Origin: Pseudoroseicyclus aestuarii
GTDB lineage: Bacteria > Pseudomonadota > Alphaproteobacteria > Rhodobacterales > Rhodobacteraceae
NCBI RefSeq assembly: GCF_003217255.1
Contig: NZ_QJTE01000001.1
Location: forward strand, 744,001-808,000
Direction: 5' to 3'
DNA length: 64,000 bases
Below are positions 8,250-15,659 of the stretch, piece after piece. Each line of letters opens with the position of its first letter. Position 1 is the first letter of the stretch. The translations under genes and the position numbers were made by a program. Under the pieces are notes generated by a model that saw nothing but the letters and a program-made list of their open reading frames with translations, was not told the origin of the DNA and searched no databases.

Positions 8250-9368
8250 ATGGACGATACGGTGCAGGCCGAGGCTGCCGGGCAGGAGGCGCCGCAGCCG
8301 CCCTCAGATATCAAGCACCGCCTGTTGCGGCCGCTGCCACCCGAGGCGATCGCGCCGCAGATCACGCCCTCGCGCGCACTGCGGCTGGCCGCGACGCGGG
8401 CGGCAGAGCAGTCCTTGCGTCTGGCCGTCACGGTGCTGGGCGTCGCCGAGGATCTGCTCTCGGTCGAGGAGCTTCAAGATCGGCTCGAGGAGGGCCACCT
8501 GATCTTCGGCTGCCAGAGCGGGGAAAGCAGCGCCTGGTCGGGCTTTTGTGCCATGGATTCCGAAATGCGCTGCGCCGTGGTCGAGATGCAGACACTGGGC
8601 CGGCTGCGGAGCGAAGCCGCGCCGGAGCGGCCGATCACCGTCTCGGACGCGGCCCTCGCCGCGCCGGTGATGCAGCGCCTGCTGGCCGAAGTCCTCCTGA
8701 CCACCTGCGGAACCGCTCTCGACGGCTGGGTCGAGGGGCATGTGCTGGCGCAGCGCCTGTCCTCTCCGCGAATCGTCGGCATGGTGCTGCCCGAGGATCG
8801 CTATCGCCTCGTGCGTATTACGCTGGACCTCGGCACCGCCGGGCGTCAGGGAGAGCTGTTGCTGGCCTTGCCGCGCCAAGCCACCTCGGCGGAGGTGCCG
8901 GAATCGCCGGTCCGGTGCGGCTGGACCGAATCGCTGCGCAGCGAGGTCATGGCATCGCCGGCAGAGATGGTCGCCGTGCTGCACCGGATGCGGCTGCCGC
9001 TGGACCAGGTGCAGCAATTCGCCATCGGCGCGGTGATTCCCCTGCATGGCACGACGGTTTCCTCCGTGCGCCTCGAGGCGGCGGAGGCGCAGCTGGTGGC
9101 GCGTGGGCGCCTTGGCCAGAGCGGTGGGATGCGGGCGCTGCGGATCCAGATGCCAGAGGCGCCGGTGATGTCCGACGGTCTTGGCCGGTCCGGTGCCCCC
9201 GAGGAGGACTGGCTCTCCGGAGACTCCCATGCGCCCGAGGTGGGCGCCCTCGCGGTCGGGGCGGACATGCCGGAGGATGGGCCGGATACGGAGGCGGCCG
9301 AGACAGAAGAAGACGCGATGCCCGTCTTCGCCGCCATGGCAGACTTCGATCCCCTGGCCGAGGATTAG
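8250..9368 (+). CDS. FliM/FliN (SpoA) C-terminal domain protein, flagellar switch-like
   Basis: 372 residues from the ATG at 8250; the frame is open further upstream but without domain content. Residues 228-302 resemble the SpoA/surface-presentation domain of FliM, FliN and type III secretion switch proteins: a SPAEMVAVLHRMRLPLDQV helix, an IGAVIPLHG strand, VRLE, then ARGRLGQSGGMRALRIQ. The N-terminal 200 residues may be a divergent FliM-like CheC-type region. The C-terminal 65 residues are acidic and probably disordered. It stands alone, away from any flagellar operon, but has a CtrA-type box upstream. A switch-complex component or a SpoA paralogue are both possible. Confidence 0.7.
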   Translation: MDDTVQAEAAGQEAPQPPSDIKHRLLRPLPPEAIAPQITPSRALRLAATRAAEQSLRLAVTVLGVAEDLLSVEELQDRLEEGHLIFGCQSGESSAWSGFCAMDSEMRCAVVEMQTLGRLRSEAAPERPITVSDAALAAPVMQRLLAEVLLTTCGTALDGWVEGHVLAQRLSSPRIVGMVLPEDRYRLVRITLDLGTAGRQGELLLALPRQATSAEVPESPVRCGWTESLRSEVMASPAEMVAVLHRMRLPLDQVQQFAIGAVIPLHGTTVSSVRLEAAEAQLVARGRLGQSGGMRALRIQMPEAPVMSDGLGRSGAPEEDWLSGDSHAPEVGALAVGADMPEDGPDTEAAETEEDAMPVFAAMADFDPLAED

Positions 9369-9389
9369 ACCCGGCCTATGCTAAATACG

Positions 9390-9415
9390 AAAAAAGCGCC
9401 CCAAAGAGGGCGCTT
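9390..9415 (-). terminator. Intrinsic terminator of the MepK-like gene
   Basis: Read on the - strand: AAGCGCCC (9415-9408), a 6-base loop, GGGCGCTT (9401-9394) and then a run of T (the A-run ending at 9395). It ends the minus-strand gene at 9449. In + orientation only TTCTT follows the stem, so it may weakly terminate the FliM-like gene too. Confidence 0.8.
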
Positions 9416-9448
9416 CTTCACGGTCGGTCCGTTCGATCGGTCGGGGTC

Positions 9449-10024
9449 TCAGCTGCCCCAGTTACGCACGGCGCCGCAATCCACGTGGACGAAGTTGGAG
9501 CCCGAGTAGCGGCCCACGCCGCCAGACCGGCAGGCGGTCGCGGCATCGGCCAGCTGCGACATGCTGCGGCTCTGAAGGCGCAGGTCCGCGGCCTGGCCGC
9601 GCATGTGCAGGGAATTCGAGGCCACGCCCGAGCTGTTGCGCCGCAGCATCGCGTTGGTCTGCGGGCTGCGGTAGCCCGAGAGCAGCATGTAGGGCTCATC
9701 GACCTCCAGCAGGCGATGCGCCGCGGCGGCGATATCGACCGTGCGCGTGTCGATGGTGATCTGGGAGCCGGTGCGCCAGTCGCGCATGAAGGCGTTGATC
9801 TCGTTCATCACCTCGCCGAGGTACTCGCCCTCGATCCAGTAGATGGAGTCCAGCCGCTCGCCGGTCCGGCCGTTGTACATGCGGATTCGCCGCACATCGC
9901 CCGCGCCGCGCAGGAAGCCTGCTGCCTGAGAATAGGTCGGTGCCGCCGTTACCGCAGTGGCCGCGAATGCACCGAGAAGTCCACGGCGGGACAAACCCGC
10001 CTTGCCTGTTTTCGTCTCTGTCAT
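9449..10024 (-). CDS. Exported DUF882 / M15-type peptidase, MepK (YcbK)-like
   Basis: 191 residues from the ATG at 10024. The N-terminus is a Tat signal peptide: SRRGLL, then an Ala-rich core. The mature domain has the DUF882/M15 zinc site: SGYRSP, then HMRGQAAD (His and Asp ligands) and HVD near the end. E. coli MepK is a murein endopeptidase that cuts mDAP-mDAP (3-3) cross-links; that function here is inferred. An ATG at 10090 in frame would push the Tat signal too far from the N-terminus. It is divergent from an L,D-transpeptidase gene, the enzyme class that makes 3-3 cross-links. Confidence 0.85.
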   Translation of the reverse strand: MTETKTGKAGLSRRGLLGAFAATAVTAAPTYSQAAGFLRGAGDVRRIRMYNGRTGERLDSIYWIEGEYLGEVMNEINAFMRDWRTGSQITIDTRTVDIAAAAHRLLEVDEPYMLLSGYRSPQTNAMLRRNSSGVASNSLHMRGQAADLRLQSRSMSQLADAATACRSGGVGRYSGSNFVHVDCGAVRNWGS

Positions 10025-10360
10025 TTGAGCGCCTGTCCCGTCGCTTACCTGTTTGCCGGTCGTTTCGCCGGCTCTGTGCAATCTCGTCATCGGATGCACC
10101 CCTTCTATGGCACAGGTCGATTCTTCGACCAAGCCTTTCTGAGGCGGTTCCCGTGAAGATTGCGTAATCGGCGGGAACCTGCCCAAAAGGCTAAAGGGTT
10201 AACTGATTTGGAACAGGTGGTGCCCCAGTGCCACGGGTGGCCGGGTGGCCCGCTACGCGATTGGCGGCGCGGTGCGGACATCATAGTTTCGCCGCGTGGG
10301 GATGTATCCTCGACCGGGTTCCGCCCTGTCGGGACCAGAAGAAGAAAAGAGGACCCATCG
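10025..10360. other. Divergent intergenic region, MepK-like / L,D-transpeptidase
   Basis: 336 bases between two divergent genes, so it must hold both promoters and both 5' leaders. I see no gene with codon bias. The only clear site is AGAGGA at about 10348-10353, the ribosome binding site of the transpeptidase. TTGGCG (10261) with CATAGT 15 bases later is a weak promoter candidate that I do not rely on. Confidence 0.4.
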
Positions 10361-11962
10361 ATGCAGGCTCTTCATCACCATGCCGCGCGCGGGCTGCGCG
10401 CCGCCGCGCTGGTCCTGGCCGCCGGGCTGGCGCCCTTGCCGGCCTTGGCGCAGGTCACCCCCTTCCGCCAGGCCGTCGCCGAGGCTTCGGCGCAATCGGA
10501 CGAGGTGGCCGCGCTCTACCGCGCGCGGGGATTCGAGGGGCTCTGGACCGGCAGCGACGTGGCCGCCATCGCGCGGCGCAACGCCTTCCTGGCCGCGCTC
10601 GGCGGCGCCGCCATGCAGGGGCTCCCGGCGCAGGACTACGATGCCCTCGGGCTGATGGCGCAGATGCGCGCCGCCCGCACCGCCGAGGAGCGCGGGCGCA
10701 TGGACGTCGCGATGACGCGGCTCTTTCTGGACTATGCGCGCGACGTGCAGACGGGGCTGCTGACGCCTTCGGCCGTGGTGCCGCTGATCAAGCGGGAGGT
10801 GCCGATCCGCAGCGCCGAGGCGCTGGTCGCGGGGCTGACGGCGGGCGATCCGGCCCGCTTCTTCCGCAGCCTGCCCCCCTCGAGCCCCGAATACGTGCGC
10901 CTGATGCAGGCCCGGATGGAGCTGTCGCAGCAGGCCGCTCTCGGCGGCTGGGGGCCGCGGCTGCAGCAGGGCGCCCGGCCCGGCGATACCGGCCCCGCCG
11001 TCGTGGCGCTGCGCGACCGGCTGGTCGCGATGGCCCTGCTGCGCCCGACCTCCAGCGCGGCTTTCGATGCGGCGATGGAGCGGGCGGTGCGCCGGTTCCA
11101 GGCCTCGGTCGGGCTGACCGAGGACGGCACCGTCGGCGGCGCGACGCTGGAGGCGCTGAACGTGCCGCTCGAGGAGCGGCTGCATGCCGTCCTCGTCGCG
11201 ATGGAGCGCGAGCGCTGGACCAACATGGACCGTGGCGACCGGCACATCTGGGTCAACCTGACCGACTTCCACGCCACCATCGTGGATGAGGACCGGGTCA
11301 CCTTCTCGACCCGCTCGGTCATCGGATCGACCGGCGCCGACCGGCAGACGCCCGAGTTCTCGGACGTGATGGACCACATGGTGATCAATCCCAGCTGGTA
11401 CATCCCGCGCTCGATCATCGTGAACGAGTACCTGCCGCGGCTGCGCGCGAATCCCCAGTCCCTCGGGCATCTGCAGGTCGTCAGCGCCGGCGGGCAGGTG
11501 GTCAGCCGCAACCAGAGCTTCGCGCAGTACAGCGCCAGCAGCTTTCCCTATTCGATGCGCCAGCCGCCGGGCCCCTCGAACGCGCTGGGGCAGGTGAAGT
11601 TCATGTTCCCGAACCGCTACAACATCTACCTGCATGACACGCCCAGCCAGCACCTGTTCGGCAATACGGTGCGGGCCTACAGCCACGGCTGCATCCGCCT
11701 CGACGATCCCTATGACTTCGCCTACGCGCTGCTCGCGCCGCAAAGCGAGGATCCGCGCGGGATGTTCCAGTCGATCTTGAACACCGGGCAGGAGCGGCGG
11801 GTGAATCTCGATCAGCCGGTGCCGGTGCACCTTGTCTACAGGACGGCCTTCACCAGCCTCGACGGCACGGTGAACTACCGCCCCGACATCTACGGGCGCG
11901 ACGCCGCGATCTGGGCGGCGCTGGCGCGCGAAGGGGTGGCCCTCGGCGCGCCCGCCAGCTAA
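10361..11962 (+). CDS. L,D-transpeptidase, LdtD (YcbB)-like, with peptidoglycan-binding domain
   Basis: 533 residues from the ATG at 10361, which follows AGAGGA. A Sec signal peptide spans about residues 1-31. A large helical scaffold follows, then a peptidoglycan-binding fold near 205-268 (RPGDTGPAVVALRDRL ... GLTEDGTVGGATLEALN) and a YkuD catalytic domain near 295-470. The active site is HGCIRL, with His442 and Cys444. Length and layout match the YcbB/LdtD group, which forms 3-3 peptidoglycan cross-links or attaches proteins to peptidoglycan in the periplasm. lpxD starts 24 bases downstream. Confidence 0.92.
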   Translation: MQALHHHAARGLRAAALVLAAGLAPLPALAQVTPFRQAVAEASAQSDEVAALYRARGFEGLWTGSDVAAIARRNAFLAALGGAAMQGLPAQDYDALGLMAQMRAARTAEERGRMDVAMTRLFLDYARDVQTGLLTPSAVVPLIKREVPIRSAEALVAGLTAGDPARFFRSLPPSSPEYVRLMQARMELSQQAALGGWGPRLQQGARPGDTGPAVVALRDRLVAMALLRPTSSAAFDAAMERAVRRFQASVGLTEDGTVGGATLEALNVPLEERLHAVLVAMERERWTNMDRGDRHIWVNLTDFHATIVDEDRVTFSTRSVIGSTGADRQTPEFSDVMDHMVINPSWYIPRSIIVNEYLPRLRANPQSLGHLQVVSAGGQVVSRNQSFAQYSASSFPYSMRQPPGPSNALGQVKFMFPNRYNIYLHDTPSQHLFGNTVRAYSHGCIRLDDPYDFAYALLAPQSEDPRGMFQSILNTGQERRVNLDQPVPVHLVYRTAFTSLDGTVNYRPDIYGRDAAIWAALAREGVALGAPAS

Positions 11963-11986
11963 TCACCGGCGCCAAGGGGGGCGCCG

Positions 11987-13084
11987 ATGCCGCACACGAT
12001 AGCACAGATCGCCGACGCGCTGGGGGTCGAGGCCCTGGGCGACGCCAGCCTCACCGTCACAGGCGCGGCAGAGCCTGCCGCCGCCGGGCCGGGCCAGCTG
12101 GCCCTCGCGCTTTCGCCGCAGTGGGCGCAGGCACTGGGGCAGGGCGGGGCCCGCGCTGCCATGCTCTGGCCGGGCGCCGACTGGCAGGCGCTGGGGCTCG
12201 AGGCGGCGGTGATCGCGCCGCGCGGGCGTCTGGCGATGGGCCGCGTCACGGCGATGTTCGACCCCGGCCCAGAGATCGCCCCCGGCATCCACCCCCAAGC
12301 CCATGTCGAGGAAGGCGCGGAACTGGGCGAGGATCTGGCCATCGGCCCCTTCACCAGCATCGGTAAGGGCGCCCGGATCGGCGCCGGAACCCGCATCGCG
12401 CCGGGCGTGACCATCGGCGCCGGGGCCGAGATCGGCCCGGGCGCGCTGATCCACGCCGGCGTGCGCATCGGGCGCGGCGTGCGCATCGGCGCCCGCGCGA
12501 TCATCCAGCCCAATGCCGTGATCGGCGGGGACGGCTTTTCCTTCGTTACCGAAGAGCCCGCCAAGCTCGAGGCCGCGCGGGCCCAGCTGGGCCAGGTCGA
12601 GGGCGCCGGCAAGGGCGATCCGACCTGGCATCGCATCCACTCGCTCGGCTCGGTGGTACTGGGCGACGACGTCGAGATCGGCGCCAATACCACCATCGAT
12701 TCGGGGACCATCCGTCCCACCCGGATCGGTAATGGCACCAAGATCGACAACCTCGTGCAGGTCGGCCACAACTGCCTGATCGGGGAGCATTGCCTGCTGT
12801 GCGGGCATGTCGGCCTCGCCGGCAGCGTCACCATCGGCGACAGGGCGGTGCTGGCCGGGAAGGTCGGCGTGGCCGACAACCTGACCATCGGCGCCGACGT
12901 TGTGGTGACCGGCGCCTCGAGCGTGTTGTCGAACGTGCCGGCAGGCTGGGTGATGATGGGCTACCCGGCCACCAAGATCGAAATCCAGATCGAAAGCTAC
13001 AAGGCGCTGCGCCGCCTGCCGCGCCTGATGCGGTCATTGACCGGCAGTCAAAAACCGGTTCCCAAACCGGGACAGGGCAAGTAA
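11987..13084 (+). CDS. lpxD: UDP-3-O-acylglucosamine N-acyltransferase
   Basis: 365 residues. After an N-terminal uridine-binding domain comes a long left-handed beta-helix, visible as repeated Ile-Gly-x-Gly hexapeptides from about residue 105 to 300. The catalytic His is His261 in LVQVGHNC. LpxD adds the second acyl chain in lipid A synthesis using an acyl-ACP donor. It is unusual here in lying upstream of a dedicated acyl carrier protein and ketosynthase rather than beside fabZ-lpxA-lpxB. The start ATG follows AAGGGGGGC. Confidence 0.97.
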   Translation: MPHTIAQIADALGVEALGDASLTVTGAAEPAAAGPGQLALALSPQWAQALGQGGARAAMLWPGADWQALGLEAAVIAPRGRLAMGRVTAMFDPGPEIAPGIHPQAHVEEGAELGEDLAIGPFTSIGKGARIGAGTRIAPGVTIGAGAEIGPGALIHAGVRIGRGVRIGARAIIQPNAVIGGDGFSFVTEEPAKLEAARAQLGQVEGAGKGDPTWHRIHSLGSVVLGDDVEIGANTTIDSGTIRPTRIGNGTKIDNLVQVGHNCLIGEHCLLCGHVGLAGSVTIGDRAVLAGKVGVADNLTIGADVVVTGASSVLSNVPAGWVMMGYPATKIEIQIESYKALRRLPRLMRSLTGSQKPVPKPGQGK

Positions 13085-13114
13085 ATCAGCGACCAGAAAA
13101 CGGGGGCGCAGACC

Positions 13115-13435
13115 ATGCAGATGGACAAGACCTTGGACGCGGACGCAAGCATGCTGCCCTCGGCCCATCGGGACATCGGCGCCCGGGTGACCGCGATCCT
13201 CGCAGAACAGGCGATGCTGGAGCCCTCTGACGTCGAGCCGCAGCATTCCCTTGCCGAGATCGGCATCGACAGCCTCGGGCTGGTCGAAAGCATCTTCGCC
13301 ATCGAAGAGGCTTTCGACATCCAGGTGCCGTTCAACGCCAACGATCCGGCCGCCAGTGCCGAAGCCTTCGACATCTCGACGGTGGCCACAATCACCGCCG
13401 CGGTCGAAAGCCTCGTGAGGCAGCAGCACGCGTGA
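13115..13435 (+). CDS. Acyl carrier protein (specialised)
   Basis: 106 residues, longer than housekeeping AcpP (about 78). The 4'-phosphopantetheine site is Ser53 in EIGIDSLGLVE. Helix 2 (SLGLVESIFAIEEAFDIQVP) is typical of ACPs. Its position between lpxD and a ketosynthase suggests an ACP dedicated to an envelope lipid, as AcpXL is for very-long-chain lipid A acyls in rhizobia; that is an inference. The stop overlaps the ketosynthase GTG start (GTGA), so the two are translationally coupled. Confidence 0.92.
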   Translation: MQMDKTLDADASMLPSAHRDIGARVTAILAEQAMLEPSDVEPQHSLAEIGIDSLGLVESIFAIEEAFDIQVPFNANDPAASAEAFDISTVATITAAVESLVRQQHA

Positions 13436-14685
13436 CGCAGGAAGGACGGTCCCCCGCGCCGGCGGCCCGAGCCGGGGTGCATCGCGTGGTCATCACCGGC
13501 GCCGGCACGATCAATGCGCTTGGCCATGACGTGCCCTCGACCCTCGCCGCGATGCGCGAGGGGCGCTGCGGCATCGGCCCCCTCTCGATCCGCGACGTGG
13601 ACCGGCTGAGCGTCAGGATCGGCGGCCAGGTCACCGGCTTCGACGAGGCGCAGCATTTCTCGCGGCAGGAGCTCTCGCTCTACGACCGTTTCACCCAGTT
13701 CGCCCTGATCGCGGCGCGGGAGGCGATGGCCCAATCCGGCCTCGCGCCAGAGGGGGAGGCGGCGCTGCGGATCGGCGTCGTGCTGGGCAATTCCGGCGGC
13801 GGCCTCGGCACCACCGACGACAACTACCGCGCCGTCTACGAAGAGGGGAAAAGCCGCGTGCATCCCTTCGTCGTGCCGCGCCTGATGAACAACGCCGCCG
13901 CCAGCCATATCTCGATGGCGCACGGGCTGATGGGCCCCAGCTTCACCGTCTCGACTGCCTGCGCCAGTTCGAACCACGCGATGGGGCTGGCCTTCCAGAT
14001 GGTCCGCTCGGGCGCGGCGCCCGCGATGGTGACCGGCGGGTCCGAGGCGATGCTCTGCTTCGGCGGGGTGAAGGCCTGGGAGGGGCTGCGCGTGATGTCC
14101 CGCAGGGGCTGCCGGCCCTTCTCGCGCGACCGGGATGGCATGGTGCAGGGCGAGGGCGCGGCGGTCTACGTCTTCGAGACGGAAGAGAGCGCGCGCGCCC
14201 GCGGCGCCGAGATCCTGGCCGAGGTCGCGGGCTTTGCCATGACCTCGGACGCCAGCGATATCGTCATGCCCAGCCAGCAGGGCGCCGAGCGGGCGATCGC
14301 CGGGGCGCTCGCGGATGCGGGGCTCTCCGCGGGGGAGGTCGGCTACATCAACGCCCATGGCACCGGCACCGCCGCGAACGACCGCACCGAATGCGCCGCC
14401 GTCGCCTCGGTCTTCGGTGCGGCGGCAGAGCGGGTGATGATCTCGTCGACGAAATCGATGCACGGGCACCTGATCGGCGGCACCGGCGCGGTCGAGCTTC
14501 TGGCTTGCCTCAGCGCGCTGCGCGACGGGGTGGTGCCGCCGACCATCGGCTATGCCGAGGCCGATCCCGACTGCCCGCTCGACGTGGTGCCCAATGTCGC
14601 GCGCGAGGCGCGGGTGGGCGCGGCCCTGTCGAATGCCTTCGCCTTCGGCGGTCTCAACGCCGTTCTGGCGCTGCGGGCCGGGTGA
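13432..14685 (+). CDS. Beta-ketoacyl-ACP synthase, FabF-like
   Basis: 417 residues with the KAS II catalytic set: Cys177 in STACASSNHAMG, His in INAHGTGTAAND and His in STKSMHGHLIGGTGA. It condenses an acyl chain with malonyl-ACP. It starts at GTG inside the acp stop, so it probably works with that ACP rather than with general fatty acid synthesis. The chain made is unknown; supply of a lipid A acyl chain to LpxD is plausible from context. A 9-bp perfect hairpin follows directly. Confidence 0.93.
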   Translation: MTQEGRSPAPAARAGVHRVVITGAGTINALGHDVPSTLAAMREGRCGIGPLSIRDVDRLSVRIGGQVTGFDEAQHFSRQELSLYDRFTQFALIAAREAMAQSGLAPEGEAALRIGVVLGNSGGGLGTTDDNYRAVYEEGKSRVHPFVVPRLMNNAAASHISMAHGLMGPSFTVSTACASSNHAMGLAFQMVRSGAAPAMVTGGSEAMLCFGGVKAWEGLRVMSRRGCRPFSRDRDGMVQGEGAAVYVFETEESARARGAEILAEVAGFAMTSDASDIVMPSQQGAERAIAGALADAGLSAGEVGYINAHGTGTAANDRTECAAVASVFGAAAERVMISSTKSMHGHLIGGTGAVELLACLSALRDGVVPPTIGYAEADPDCPLDVVPNVAREARVGAALSNAFAFGGLNAVLALRAG

Positions 14686-14686
14686 C

Positions 14687-14709
14687 GGGGGCCCGCCTGT
14701 CGGGCCCCC
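14687..14709. terminator. Perfect GC hairpin between convergent genes
   Basis: GGGGGCCCG (14687-14695), loop CCTGT, CGGGCCCCC (14701-14709), starting one base after the ketosynthase stop and ending 12 bases before the end of the convergent IalB gene. No T-run, so termination is likely but not certain. Confidence 0.55.
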
Positions 14710-14721
14710 GCCGGATCGGCG

Positions 14722-15375
14722 TCACTCGCCTTCGCTGATCGCGTCGAAACCGGCGGTGAAGCCCGCCAGCGACATGTCCAGCGTGACCTCCTGGTCCGGC
14801 GCCGCGGCCGGAACGATGCGCACGGTGCCCGAGGCGCCGCGGCGGAACTGGGTCAGCTGCTCGTCCGACAGGCCGAAGCGCGAGACGCAGCCCGCCTGGT
14901 TGCAGAACTCGTAAGGATACTGCCGCGCCTCGTTGGTGCCGATCTGCAGCGTCAGCTGCTCGGTCAGCTGGGTTTCCAGCGGCACCACGACCACCACGCC
15001 GGCAGCGGCCTGGTTGCCCTCTTCGAGCGGCAGGATGCTGATCTCGGCGACGGCGTTCTCCTCGCCGTCCAGCAGCAGCTGGTACAGCTGGCAGGGCTCG
15101 GCCTCGCCTTCGGGCGCCCGCAGGCAGCGCTGCGACCAGTCGTCGAATTCGTCGCGGATATAGGGCTGGCCGGGGGCATCCGCCGCGGCGGCGGGGTCGG
15201 CCTGCGCCGTCCCGAGGTCCAGCGCGTCCTGGCCGGCGGTGTCTTCACTCGCGGCGCCGGTCTCCTGGCCCGCGGCATCGGCCTCGGCCTCCTGCGCAAG
15301 GGCCGGTCCCGCCAGTGGCAGGGCGCCCAGGATCGCGGCGAGGGTCAGGGGCTTAAGCTGTTTCAGCATGGTCAT
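14722..15375 (-). CDS. Invasion-associated locus B (IalB) family exported protein
   Basis: 217 residues: a Sec signal peptide of about 27 residues (cleavage near GPALA-QE), a low-complexity Ala/Glu/Asp stretch to about residue 70, then the IalB domain (DEFDDWSQRC, a central LQIGTNEARQYPYEFCNQAGC, and a C-terminal beta-rich part). Four cysteines are placed to form two disulfides. Named from Bartonella, the family is common in non-pathogenic alphaproteobacteria and its function is unclear. Two nearby ATGs (15375, 15369) can serve as start. Confidence 0.88.
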   Translation of the reverse strand: MTMLKQLKPLTLAAILGALPLAGPALAQEAEADAAGQETGAASEDTAGQDALDLGTAQADPAAAADAPGQPYIRDEFDDWSQRCLRAPEGEAEPCQLYQLLLDGEENAVAEISILPLEEGNQAAAGVVVVVPLETQLTEQLTLQIGTNEARQYPYEFCNQAGCVSRFGLSDEQLTQFRRGASGTVRIVPAAAPDQEVTLDMSLAGFTAGFDAISEGE

Positions 15376-15487
15376 GTCCCGTTTTGGGGTCGGTCATCTG
15401 CGCCCCTCTAACATGCTGCCGCGCCAACTGTCAGGAAGAAACCCGTGAGCACGGGGCGGCAGGGCGGCAGTTTGCCCAGAACGTGAA

Positions 15488-15511
15488 AAAGGGGCCGCCG
15501 GCGGCCCCTTT
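15488..15511 (-). terminator. 24-base perfect palindrome with flanking A/T runs
   Basis: AAAGGGGCCGCC (15488-15499) and GGCGGCCCCTTT (15500-15511) are exact reverse complements. On the - strand the stem runs into TTTTT, so it is a strong terminator for the PLP-enzyme gene ending at 15660. That would give a 3' end about 150 bases after the stop, with a tandem repeat in between. Confidence 0.7.
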
Positions 15512-15520
15512 CCCTTGGTC

Positions 15521-15570
15521 TCTCCCCGTCGGACTTGGCCGACTGTGTCTCCCCGTCGGACTTGGCCGAC
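15521..15570. repeat. Two tandem copies of a 23-base unit, period 27
   Basis: The same 23 bases (from TCTCCCCGTCGG to TTGGCCGAC) occur at 15521-15543 and 15548-15570, separated by TGTG. Each copy contains GTCGG ... CCGAC, able to form a 5-bp hairpin. Two copies only, with no spacer variation, so not a CRISPR. It lies in the 3' region of the PLP-enzyme gene. Confidence 0.7.
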
Positions 15571-15659
15571 GCGTTTTGTAAAGGCTACGAGACAACCGGG
15601 GATCGGTCAACGGATCTCTGACCGTGGCGCGCGAAACCTCGACCCTGCCTGCCTGCGCC

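Noticed and set aside
10261-10287. TTGGCG-N15-CATAGT as promoter of the L,D-transpeptidase gene
   Set aside because: The spacer is too short and both hexamers are weak.
15521-15570. CRISPR-like repeats
   Set aside because: Only two units with a 4-base gap and no spacers or cas genes.
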